A stretch of DNA of 6,867 nucleotides from GCA-003244245 sp046262495. GTDB taxonomy: Bacteria > Actinomycetota > Actinomycetes > Mycobacteriales > Pseudonocardiaceae. Positions 1 to 5,749 of this stretch are shown one piece after another; positions within the stretch are counted from its first letter, which is position 1, and each line of letters starts with the position of its first letter. A program made the translations under genes and the position numbers. The notes under the pieces are model-generated. The model did no database searches and was not told the origin of the DNA. It saw only the letters and a program-made list of their open reading frames with translations. The DNA is taken from contig JBHEMR010000111.1 of the NCBI GenBank assembly GCA_046262495.1, positions 1-6,867 of the forward strand, in the 5' to 3' direction.

Positions 1-1
1 A

Positions 2-703
2 TGCCGCACCGCCAAGGTGAAGGTCGCTGACCACCCGGAGTCGCTGTCCGAAGACCTGGCACGGGTCGAGGCGGTCCGCGACGCGCTGGGCCCCGACGGG
101 GCGATCCGGGTGGACGCCAACGGCGGGTGGGACGTCGACACCGCCGTCGCTCACATCCGCCGACTCGACAAGGCCGCGAGCGGTCTGGAATACGTCGAGC
201 AGCCCTGCCGCAGCATCGACGAACTCGCCGCCGTCCGCCGCCAGATCGACGTGCGGATCGCCGCTGACGAGTCGATCCGCCACGCCGAAGACCCGCTGCG
301 GGTGGCCGTCGCGGGGGCCGCCGATGTGGTGGTGATCAAGTGCACCCCGCTGGGCGGTGTGCAACGGTCGTTGCAGGTCGCCGAGGCCGCCAAGCTGCCG
401 TGCGTGGTGTCCTCCGCGTTGGAGACCAGCGTCGGGCTCGCCGCCCAACTCGCCCTCGCCGGGGCGCTACCGGAACTGGACTTCGCGTGCGGGCTCGGCA
501 CGCTGTCCCTGCTCGACGGCGATGTAGTCACCGGCTCGGGATCGCTGCGCGCCGTCGACGGGTACCTTCCAATCCCGCGCAGGCCCCCCGTACCCGACCC
601 TGGCCTGCTGGAGAAATACGAGCTGACCGACCCCCAGCGAGCTTCCTGGTGGCGGGATCGGCTGCGCCGCGTCCGCGCCGAACTACAGCGCGCCCAGCTA
701 TAG
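2..703 (+). CDS. menC: o-succinylbenzoate synthase MenC, 3' part (N-terminus outside window)
   Basis: MenC dehydrates SHCHC to o-succinylbenzoate in the cytoplasmic menaquinone pathway. The frame is open from base 2 and gives 233 residues; the N-terminal capping domain, roughly 90-100 residues judging from family length, lies off the left edge. A GTG at 17 falls inside the KxK motif and is not a real start. Enolase-superfamily barrel residues are all visible (numbered from base 2): the AKVKV lysine pair (K5, K7), metal ligands D38 in RVDANGGW, E66 in VEQP and D89 in AADES, and the second catalytic lysine K113 in VIKCTPLGG. The SSALETSVG segment follows at about 137-145. The C-terminal tail ending in WWRDRLRRVRAEL fits actinobacterial MenC. 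The gene ends in CTATAG, which also holds the stop of the convergent PE-Pol gene. Nothing suggests decay. Assignment to MenC rather than another enolase-superfamily member rests on overall similarity recalled from the family. Confidence 0.9.
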   Translation, partial: CRTAKVKVADHPESLSEDLARVEAVRDALGPDGAIRVDANGGWDVDTAVAHIRRLDKAASGLEYVEQPCRSIDELAAVRRQIDVRIAADESIRHAEDPLRVAVAGAADVVVIKCTPLGGVQRSLQVAEAAKLPCVVSSALETSVGLAAQLALAGALPELDFACGLGTLSLLDGDVVTGSGSLRAVDGYLPIPRRPPVPDPGLLEKYELTDPQRASWWRDRLRRVRAELQRAQL

Positions 704-2293
704 CGCCGGCAGCTCTTGTTCCCGGCCGATGAGCGGGGCGAGCGGATCGCCGACGGTGCTCACTCGGTCCATCACGCTGCGGATCGTCCAGCGGTCCGAC
801 CGCAGCTCAGGGTCCTGCAGCTCGTCCCAGCCGATGGGGACGGACACCGGTGCGCCGGCTGAGGGCCGAGCGCTGAACGGCGCGACCAGCGTCTTGTTGA
901 TGGCGTTCTGGGTGTAGTCCAAGCGCGCGAGCCCGTGCCGGCGGTCTTTGTGCCATTCCCAGCTGACCAGTTCCGGGACGGTTCGGCCGATGGCGCGCGA
1001 CACCTTCTCCACCCAGGTTCTGGTGTCCGCGAAGGTGTAACCGCCGCGGACCGGGACCCAGATCTGCACGCCGCGCTGGCCGGTGACTTTCGGCATCGCA
1101 TCAACGCCGAGGTGCTCGAGTGCCACCCGGTACAGCCGGGCGAGCACCAGGACGTCGTCGAAGCTGCTGGCCGAACCGGGATCGATGTCGATCAGTGCCC
1201 AGGTCGGCTGGTGCACGTCGGGAAGCTTCGAGGTCCACGGGTGCAGCTCCACTGCCGCAAAGTTCGCCAGCCAGACCAGCGCGGCGACACTGTCGATGAC
1301 GGCGTAGCACTGCGTCTCACCCGGGTCGGCGTCCTCGTTGCGCCAGCGGGACAGCCACTGCGGCGCGTGGCTGGGGACCTCCTTGTGCCAGAAACCCAGG
1401 CGGTCCACGCCGTCCGGGTAGCGGTGGGAGTTCACCGGGCGACCGGCGAGGTAGCGGAGCATGAACGGGGCGATCATCGCGTGATAGCGGATGAGGTCGC
1501 GCTTGGTAACCGGGGGTTCAGGGTCTCGTCCCGGGAAGAGCACCTTGTCCAGGTTGGTGAGCTTGACCTCGCGCCCCTGCACGGCCCACTGACCGTCCGA
1601 GCCGAGCGCGTCCAGTTCGGCGAGCTCGTCGGCAGTCGGCGGGTCCCATACCGGCGCCGGCCGGGCCAACGCAACGGCGGCTTCGGCGGCCGGCTTGTCG
1701 CTGCGCCATAGCGACTCGGGGGCCGCGGCGACTTCGTCGTTGGTGCGTCCGGTCTTGACCGATAAGAGGTGGTCCTCCGGGTCCCAGCCGGGCCGCGCGT
1801 GGTCGTCGTTCTTGTGGATCAACAGCCACTGCTCTTTACCTGGCCGGGCGTCGTCTCGGCGGACGAGTACGAACCGGCCGGCCAGCTTCTCGCCATGCAG
1901 GTCGAAGTGCAGCTCGCCGCGCTCGATGGCCCGTGCCGGGTCGTCGGTCTCTGCGGGCTGCCAGGTCCCCCAATCCCACACGATGACATCGCCCCCGCCG
2001 TATTCACCCTTCGGGATGATCCCCTCAAAGTCGAAGTACTCAATGGGGTGGTCCTCGACATGAACCGCCAGTTGCCTGACCTTGGGGTCCAGCGTCGGCC
2101 CCTTCGGCACCGCCCAGCTGGCCAGCACTCCAGCTACCTCCAGCCGCAGGTCGTAATGCAGCCGGCGGGCTCGGTGGCGTTGCACGACGAACCGGCTCTG
2201 ACCGGTCGGCGCCACGGCCCCGGCCGGCTCCGCGGTGACCGAGAAGTCGCGCTTGGCCCGGTAAGTCTTCAGCCGCTCCTGCTGATCGCTCAT
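698..2293 (-). CDS. LigD-like PE-Pol protein (3'-phosphoesterase + primase/polymerase, no ligase domain)
   Basis: A 531-aa protein with two of the three LigD modules, expected to act on broken DNA ends. Residues about 1-190 are the phosphoesterase domain, which in LigD removes 3'-terminal ribonucleotides and 3'-phosphates; H40, H46, D48 and R50 (in QRHRARRLHYDLRLE) and H82, Y86 (in EDHPIEY) keep the spacing of the catalytic set in Pseudomonas LigD (H42, H48, D50, R52, H84, Y88). IPKGEYGGGDVIVWD follows. A linker rich in Ala and Pro runs to about 235. Residues about 240-531 are the archaeo-eukaryotic-primase-type polymerase: metal ligands D369 and D371 in IDIDPG, motif II TGQRGVQIW (403-412), third acidic residue D459 in RLDYTQN. 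Motif II has Gln410 where LigD Pol usually has His. I chose ATG 2293 over an in-frame ATG at 2368 because YRAKRDF then starts near residue 11 as in the family, AGGCGAG lies 5 bases upstream, and a promoter candidate sits between the two. The ligase is a separate gene at 4565-5548. Confidence 0.93.
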   Translation of the reverse strand: MSDQQERLKTYRAKRDFSVTAEPAGAVAPTGQSRFVVQRHRARRLHYDLRLEVAGVLASWAVPKGPTLDPKVRQLAVHVEDHPIEYFDFEGIIPKGEYGGGDVIVWDWGTWQPAETDDPARAIERGELHFDLHGEKLAGRFVLVRRDDARPGKEQWLLIHKNDDHARPGWDPEDHLLSVKTGRTNDEVAAAPESLWRSDKPAAEAAVALARPAPVWDPPTADELAELDALGSDGQWAVQGREVKLTNLDKVLFPGRDPEPPVTKRDLIRYHAMIAPFMLRYLAGRPVNSHRYPDGVDRLGFWHKEVPSHAPQWLSRWRNEDADPGETQCYAVIDSVAALVWLANFAAVELHPWTSKLPDVHQPTWALIDIDPGSASSFDDVLVLARLYRVALEHLGVDAMPKVTGQRGVQIWVPVRGGYTFADTRTWVEKVSRAIGRTVPELVSWEWHKDRRHGLARLDYTQNAINKTLVAPFSARPSAGAPVSVPIGWDELQDPELRSDRWTIRSVMDRVSTVGDPLAPLIGREQELPAL

Positions 2294-2322
2294 CAAGGCT
2301 CGCCTGCAGTCATGGGGCAGGT

Positions 2323-2347
2323 ATACCCGCAGCCGAGCCAGTTCAAC
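2323..2347 (-). promoter_or_regulatory. SigF-like promoter candidate for the PE-Pol gene
   Basis: On the minus strand GTTG (2344-2347), 15 bases, then GGGTAT (2323-2328) resembles the mycobacterial SigF consensus GTTT-N15-17-GGGTAT/C; only the last -35 base differs. Transcription would begin near 2316, about 22 bases before the ATG at 2293. This supports the 2293 start, because the alternative ATG at 2368 would lie upstream of the promoter. It is a motif match by eye only. The 102-base gap also has to hold the promoter of the divergent membrane protein gene, for which I see no clear boxes. Confidence 0.45.
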
Positions 2348-2395
2348 GTCATCTCCCGGCAGGTCCACCTGGCGAGGTCATGGCAAGGTAGAAGC

Positions 2396-2809
2396 GTGAT
2401 CAAATTCAGAGAGTCGAGATTGAGGCCGCAAGCTCGACTGTGCGGAATGGCGCTCGGGGCCGGACGGGCCACCATCGGCATCGTCGCACTGGTGCGGCCG
2501 GATCTGATGGCTCGGGCGTGGGTGGGCGCGGTCCAGGCCGCTGGCCCGGCGGGGGTGGTGTTAGGTCGCGCCGCGGGTGGTCGTGACATCGCACTCGGGG
2601 TCGGCGCGTTGCTCGCGTCGTCCCGGAGAAACGGGCGTGGCCTGCTGGGTTGGACCGTCGCCGGGTCGTTCTGTGACGCGGTCGACGTGGCCGCGACCGT
2701 TGCTTCGTGGCGCCAGCTTCCCCCGCTGGGACGCTGCGCCGTCGTGGGTGCCGCCAGTTCTGGTGTCCTCCTGGGCGCGTTGACAGTTGTGCTCGCCCGG
2801 CGGGGATAG
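2396..2809 (+). CDS. small predicted integral membrane protein, unknown function
   Basis: A 137-aa hydrophobic protein starting at GTG 2396, with AAGGTAG at 2385-2391 as ribosome binding site. Hydrophobic stretches at about residues 18-36, 63-75, 83-105 and 113-134 suggest up to four membrane segments, with short basic loops (for example SSRRNGR at 75-81). The pattern of a first helix ending in R-P-(D)-L-x-A-R-x-W-x-G, then a G-R-D-(I/L)-A-L-G-x-G segment and an acidic D-A-V-D-(V/A)-A-A-T segment (about 94-101) resembles small actinobacterial membrane proteins of the DUF4267 type; that link is from memory and uncertain. No catalytic motif is seen. It diverges from PE-Pol across a 102-base gap and converges on the oxidoreductase. 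The frame is open upstream as far as 1769, but that part only mirrors PE-Pol and is not included. Confidence 0.75.
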   Translation: MIKFRESRLRPQARLCGMALGAGRATIGIVALVRPDLMARAWVGAVQAAGPAGVVLGRAAGGRDIALGVGALLASSRRNGRGLLGWTVAGSFCDAVDVAATVASWRQLPPLGRCAVVGAASSGVLLGALTVVLARRG

Positions 2810-2835
2810 CCCGGTGAGTCGCGGTGGGTGCAGGC

Positions 2836-2849
2836 CGGCGGCGCCGCCG
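2836..2849. terminator. GC-rich palindrome between convergent genes, possible terminator
   Basis: CGGCGGCGCCGCCG is a perfect 14-base palindrome in the 63-base gap between the stop of the membrane protein gene (2809) and the stop of the oxidoreductase (2873). It can fold with a 4-base loop and 5-bp stem on either strand. There is no T-run on either side, so if it terminates it does so as the tract-less hairpins proposed for actinobacteria. Chance occurrence in such GC-rich DNA is a real alternative. Confidence 0.3.
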
Positions 2850-2872
2850 AGGGGACGCCAGTGACGACGGGC

Positions 2873-4183
2873 TCAGCTGGTGCGTTGCCGGATATCCGGT
2901 GGTTGGACGAGGATGGCGCCGGCGCCGCGGGAGGTGAAGTAGCTCCATCCCCAGTCGACCAGGACCTTGAGCCGGTTGCGAAACCCGATCAGATAGACGA
3001 TGTGCACGCTCAACCAGAGCAGCCACGCCAGCAGGCCGCCGAACCGCAGCGGGTACCGGCTGGTGCCTCCGGCGGGTGGTCGCAGTGGCAGCTCGGCCAC
3101 CGCGTCACCACGGCCGAGCACGGCCATGATCCCCTTGTCGTGGTAGCGGAACGGCCTTAACGGGCTGCCTGCGATGAGCCGGGATACCTGTTCGCCGGCG
3201 TGCCGGCCGGTCTGGATCGCCGCCGACGCCAGCATCGGCGGTGCTGCGCCGTGCGCAGGTGTCGTCACGGCTATGTCGCCGGCGGCGAATATGTTGGGGT
3301 GACCGGGGACCTGCAGCTGAGGGTCGACCAGGATCCGCCCGTGCCGGTCGACCTCCAGGCCGAACGCGGTGCCGAGCGGGTTCGCCTGCACCCCGGCGGC
3401 CCAGATCACCGTGTCGGTGTCGATCCGGTGCCCGTCGGCCAGCGTCACGCCGCCGGCATCCGCACTGTTGACGGTCTCGCGCAGGCGAACGTCGACACCT
3501 CGGCGTCGCAAATCCTCCAGGGCCCGCTCCGACGAGCGGGGGCTGAACGCGGCGAGCAGCCGCGGTCCGGCCTCGACCAGGGTCACCCGCAGGGCGGTGG
3601 CCGGTCCGACCAGCTCCTGGCCCATCGAGGCGAGCGCCCCGGCGGTCTCCACCCCGGTCGGGCCACCGCCGACAACCACCGCTGTGATGGGCACGCAGGC
3701 GTGGTCTGGGGCCGCTGCCGCCTCTTCGAGGCGGTTGAGCAGGTGCATGCGCAGCCGAACCGCATCATCCAGCGTGTACAGCGGCCAACTGTGCTCGGCC
3801 ATGCCCGCAATGCCGAAGTAGTTGGCCTCGGCACCAGCGGCCAGGATCAGGTAGTCGAACTCCACCGTGGAGCCGTCCTGCAGCGATAGCGTGCGGTCTG
3901 CCCAGCGCACCGAGACCACGGCGCCCATCCGGACGGTCACACCCGGCTGCCGGCGAAAGATCGTCCGCAGAGCCGCCCCGACCTCTTCGGCCGCCAGATA
4001 GCCAGTGCTCACCTGGTACAGCAGCGGCTGGAAGGTGTGGTAGTTGTTCTTGTCCAGCACGGTGACGGCGACATCGGTTCTCCGCAGCGCGTGTGCCGCA
4101 TTCAAGCCGGCAAAGCCGGCACCGAGCACCACTACCCGCGGCCTTGCCTGACGACCCGCGACGGCCGGTACCGGGTCGCTCAT
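2873..4183 (-). CDS. NADH dehydrogenase-like FAD/NAD(P) oxidoreductase (type II NDH family)
   Basis: A 436-aa two-dinucleotide-fold flavoprotein. The FAD-binding Rossmann motif is VVVLGAGFAG (17-26) with acidic D44 closing the second strand; YHTFQPLLYQVSTGYL (48-63) and LAAGAEANYFG (114-124) are typical of NDH-2. The NAD(H)-binding motif is VVVGGGPTGVE (169-179), followed by VTLVEAG (200-206). FAAGD (299-303) is the second FAD motif, D303 contacting the flavin. The C-terminus has a hydrophobic segment (about 383-402, LLAWLLWLSVHIVYLIGF) and aromatic/basic residues that should attach it to the inner face of the membrane, where NDH-2 passes electrons from NADH to menaquinone without pumping protons. 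The AQxAxQ quinone-site motif reads ASAAIQ (319-324), so the first Gln is Ser; the protein may therefore be a paralogue rather than the main Ndh. Start ATG 4183 has GGGGGCGAG (4190-4198) 6 bases upstream. It shares a 141-base divergent upstream region with the 76-aa protein. Confidence 0.88.
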   Translation of the reverse strand: MSDPVPAVAGRQARPRVVVLGAGFAGLNAAHALRRTDVAVTVLDKNNYHTFQPLLYQVSTGYLAAEEVGAALRTIFRRQPGVTVRMGAVVSVRWADRTLSLQDGSTVEFDYLILAAGAEANYFGIAGMAEHSWPLYTLDDAVRLRMHLLNRLEEAAAAPDHACVPITAVVVGGGPTGVETAGALASMGQELVGPATALRVTLVEAGPRLLAAFSPRSSERALEDLRRRGVDVRLRETVNSADAGGVTLADGHRIDTDTVIWAAGVQANPLGTAFGLEVDRHGRILVDPQLQVPGHPNIFAAGDIAVTTPAHGAAPPMLASAAIQTGRHAGEQVSRLIAGSPLRPFRYHDKGIMAVLGRGDAVAELPLRPPAGGTSRYPLRFGGLLAWLLWLSVHIVYLIGFRNRLKVLVDWGWSYFTSRGAGAILVQPPDIRQRTS

Positions 4184-4258
4184 GTGATTCTCGCCCCCAT
4201 TTCTGCTTGCCTACTTCCTCATCCGGTCCGCGCCGGCTCCACAAGCGACCTTGGTCCA

Positions 4259-4287
4259 GGAGTACCCGACCATGTCCCGGGGTACTC
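4259..4287. promoter_or_regulatory. inverted repeat that reads as a divergent pair of SigF-like promoters
   Basis: GAGTACCC (4260-4267) and GGGTACTC (4280-4287) form a perfect 8-bp inverted repeat with a 12-base spacer. Read to the right, GGAGT (4259-4263), 16 bases, GGGTAC (4280-4285) matches the mycobacterial SigF pattern GGWWT-N16-17-GGGTAY at all but one base; the start point would be near 4292, about 33 bases before the 76-aa protein. Read to the left, CGAGT, 16 bases, GGGTAC (4267-4262) matches at all but two, giving a leader of about 70 bases for the oxidoreductase. Alternatively the repeat is an operator for a dimeric regulator. Both readings are inference from sequence. Confidence 0.5.
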
Positions 4288-4307
4288 GCCGAGTATCAAT
4301 CAGCCGT

Positions 4308-4314
4308 AGGAGGG
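4308..4314 (+). promoter_or_regulatory. strong ribosome binding site of the 76-aa protein gene
   Basis: AGGAGGG is a near-perfect anti-16S match, 10 bases before ATG 4325. The spacing is slightly long but no other start in this frame is better, so it fixes the start and suggests efficient translation. Confidence 0.75.
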
Positions 4315-4324
4315 TGGTCACGCC

Positions 4325-4555
4325 ATGTCGAGTACCGAAACCGGCCAGGTCACCGGCACCGTGGACAAGGACTACAACCTGATCTGGTTCACCGAGAAAT
4401 GCATGAACAACGCACTGCGTCTAGAGACTTACATTGAGGACGCCACCCGCGCCGGCGACTCCGAACTGGCCGAGTTCTTCCGCCGTGCGCAGGGAGAAAG
4501 CCGCAAGGGCGCTGAACAGGGCAAGCAGCTGCTGGCACAACGGTTAGCGGGCTGA
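4325..4555 (+). CDS. 76-aa conserved-looking helical protein, unknown function
   Basis: A 76-residue soluble protein with a polar N-terminus (about 1-14) followed by two amphipathic helices: about 16-42 (KDYNLIWFTEKCMNNALRLE and on) and about 45-73 (DSELAEFFRRAQGESRKGAE and on). There is no signal peptide or membrane segment. The helix-turn-helix hairpin with E, D and aromatic residues, and the GDSELAEFFRRAQ stretch, recall half of a ferritin-like four-helix bundle, but no complete ExxH metal motif is present, so metal binding is not claimed. I recall similar small proteins in mycobacteria and other actinobacteria without assigned function. It has a strong AGGAGGG ribosome binding site and a SigF-like promoter candidate, which would fit a stress-induced abundant protein. 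It converges on the DNA ligase gene with 9 bases between stops. Confidence 0.8.
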   Translation: MSSTETGQVTGTVDKDYNLIWFTEKCMNNALRLETYIEDATRAGDSELAEFFRRAQGESRKGAEQGKQLLAQRLAG

Positions 4556-4569
4556 CGGCTCGGGTCAGC
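4551..4569. terminator. short inverted repeat spanning the two convergent stop codons
   Basis: GCTGAC (4551-4556) and GTCAGC (4564-4569) pair across a 7-base loop, and each arm contains one stop codon: TGA of the 76-aa protein and TCA (minus-strand TGA) of the ligase. The stem is 6 bp without a T-run. It may act as a weak bidirectional terminator or be coincidental. Confidence 0.25.
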
Positions 4570-5548
4570 TCAGTCTCACCTGGGTCGGGTCCTTGTCGGG
4601 GCGCAGGCCACGCCACGCGGCGTGACGCAGCCGGCGGTCCGGAGTCAGCGTCCGGTACTCAACCTCGCCGACGAGCCGAGGGCGGACCCAGTGCGCCCGG
4701 CGGGCATGCTCGCGGGGCACCGGCTCGTCGAACGGGTTACCCGACTGTTCAAGGTCGGTGAGGCGAACCAGTAGGTCCTCGAGCATCGGCTCGGTGAAGC
4801 CGGTACCGACATCGCCGAGGTATCGCAGCCGGTCGTGGTCGTCGTAGGCGCCGAGTAGTAGCGCGCCCAGAGTGCCGGCCCGGTGCCCCTGCCCGGTCGA
4901 CCAGCCACCGACGACGACTTCCTGGGTGCGCCATAACGCGGTCTTCGTCCACGCCGGCGAGCGACGACCGGGCTCATAGCGTGAGGTCATCCGTTTGCCG
5001 ACGACTCCTTCGAGCCCATGCAGGCGTGCCACCTCGAGCAGTTGACGGCCTTCGACGTCGGTGTACTGCGGAGGCATCCGGACCAGCGGTGAGACGCCGT
5101 CGACGGCCAGCTCCGCGAGCAGCTCCCGGCGCTGTTGATAGCTCCGCGACAGCAGCCGGCGGCCGTCCAGGTCGAGCAGGTCGAAGACGTAGTAGGAGAT
5201 CGGGATGCGGTCCACCAGCCACGAGCTCGGCGCGCGAACGTGCATGCGTTGCTGGAGCAGCGCGAAATCCGGGCGCCCGGCCTCGTCCAACGTCACGATC
5301 TCCCCGTCGAGCAGCACCGGTCGGCCTCCGACCAACCCGCTGAGCACGGCCAGCTCGGGATACCCACCGGTGACGTCGTTTCCCTTGCGGCTGTACAGCC
5401 GCACCTGATCGCCGGCGGCCGCAGCGACGGCGCGCACGCCGTCCCACTTGAACTCGAACGCCCAGCCAGGACCCGACGGGGGCTCGCCGGCCGTCGCCAG
5501 CATCGGCGCCACCGGCTCGGGCAGCTCAGAGCGGCTTGTCGTCATCAT
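4565..5548 (-). CDS. ATP-dependent DNA ligase, standalone LigD/LigC-type ligase module
   Basis: A 327-aa ligase with adenylation domain (about 1-215) and OB-fold domain (about 216-327). Motif I FEFKWDGVRA carries the AMP-accepting K34; motif Ia is LYSRKGNDV (51-59); motif III VLLDGEIV has E83; motif IIIa is YYVFDLLDLDG (119-129); motif IV EGVVGKR spans 180-186 with K185; motif V begins with WTKT (K202). The OB domain ends with RHAAWRGLRPDKDP (318 onwards being the RPDKDP part), as in LigD ligase domains. In motif V the second Lys of the usual KxK is Ala204, which I believe is seen in part of this family. There is no PE, Pol or N-terminal DNA-binding domain, so the protein is a minimal ligase. 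It probably supplies the sealing step missing from the PE-Pol protein at 698-2293 on the same strand. ATG 5548 is the first of two adjacent ATGs; the ribosome binding site is weak (GGGG about 13 bases upstream). I leave the symbol blank because LigC and LigD naming cannot be decided here. Confidence 0.9.
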   Translation of the reverse strand: MMTTSRSELPEPVAPMLATAGEPPSGPGWAFEFKWDGVRAVAAAAGDQVRLYSRKGNDVTGGYPELAVLSGLVGGRPVLLDGEIVTLDEAGRPDFALLQQRMHVRAPSSWLVDRIPISYYVFDLLDLDGRRLLSRSYQQRRELLAELAVDGVSPLVRMPPQYTDVEGRQLLEVARLHGLEGVVGKRMTSRYEPGRRSPAWTKTALWRTQEVVVGGWSTGQGHRAGTLGALLLGAYDDHDRLRYLGDVGTGFTEPMLEDLLVRLTDLEQSGNPFDEPVPREHARRAHWVRPRLVGEVEYRTLTPDRRLRHAAWRGLRPDKDPTQVRLS

Positions 5549-5588
5549 CCCACAGCCTGCCCCTTTGCCTGCGCACGCGCGCGAGCGG

Positions 5589-5618
5589 TTGACGGATCGG
5601 GCGGCGGGTAGATATAGC
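5589..5618 (+). promoter_or_regulatory. SigA-like promoter candidate upstream of the antiporter remnant
   Basis: TTGACG (5589-5594), 18 bases, then TATAGC (5613-5618) fits a housekeeping -35/-10 pair: five of six bases in the -35 and TATA in the -10. It would transcribe the 18-codon ORF and the decayed mnhE. GGGTAG overlaps the same region but its distance to GGTTG is too short for SigF. By-eye match only. Confidence 0.4.
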
Positions 5619-5643
5619 GCACCACGGATGGGGAGGACCGCCG

Positions 5644-5700
5644 ATGATCTCGCCCTCGACCGCGATGAGAACTGGGGCTCTGCGCCGATGCCCCCGATGA
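5644..5700 (+). CDS. possible 18-codon leader ORF before mnhE remnant
   Basis: ATG 5644 follows GGGGAGG (5630-5636) at 7 bases, the best-placed ribosome binding site on this strand, yet the frame stops after 18 codons (MISPSTAMRTGALRRCPR). It lies between a SigA-like promoter and the mnhE start. It may be a leader peptide, the broken start of a lost gene of the antiporter operon, or chance. The sequence has no recognisable motif. Confidence 0.3.
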   Translation: MISPSTAMRTGALRRCPR

Positions 5701-5749
5701 GCGGCCGCTCGCGGGAGCTGGCGGTCCCCGGCGGCGGGAGCAGGAGCGG

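Noticed and set aside
935..1711. 258-codon plus-strand open frame opposite the PE-Pol gene
   Set aside because: It lies wholly within a strongly supported minus-strand gene with all catalytic motifs; its translation is Arg/Val/Gly-rich with no motif, as expected of an antisense shadow in GC-rich DNA.
2294..2368. 25-residue N-terminal extension of PE-Pol from ATG 2368
   Set aside because: The extension shows no family similarity, would span the candidate promoter, and overlaps most of the gap to the divergent gene; ATG 2293 has a ribosome binding site.
1769..2395. Upstream extension of the small membrane protein gene
   Set aside because: The frame is open to 1769 only because it mirrors PE-Pol; GTG 2396 has a good ribosome binding site and starts the hydrophobic protein.
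3200..3889. 229-codon plus-strand open frame opposite the oxidoreductase
   Set aside because: The minus strand encodes an intact flavoprotein with all dinucleotide-binding motifs; the antisense frame has no recognisable domain.
5587..5611. SigF-like promoter GGTTG/GGGTAG before the mnhE remnant
   Set aside because: Spacing is only 14 bases and the -10 ends in G; the overlapping TTGACG-N18-TATAGC fits better.
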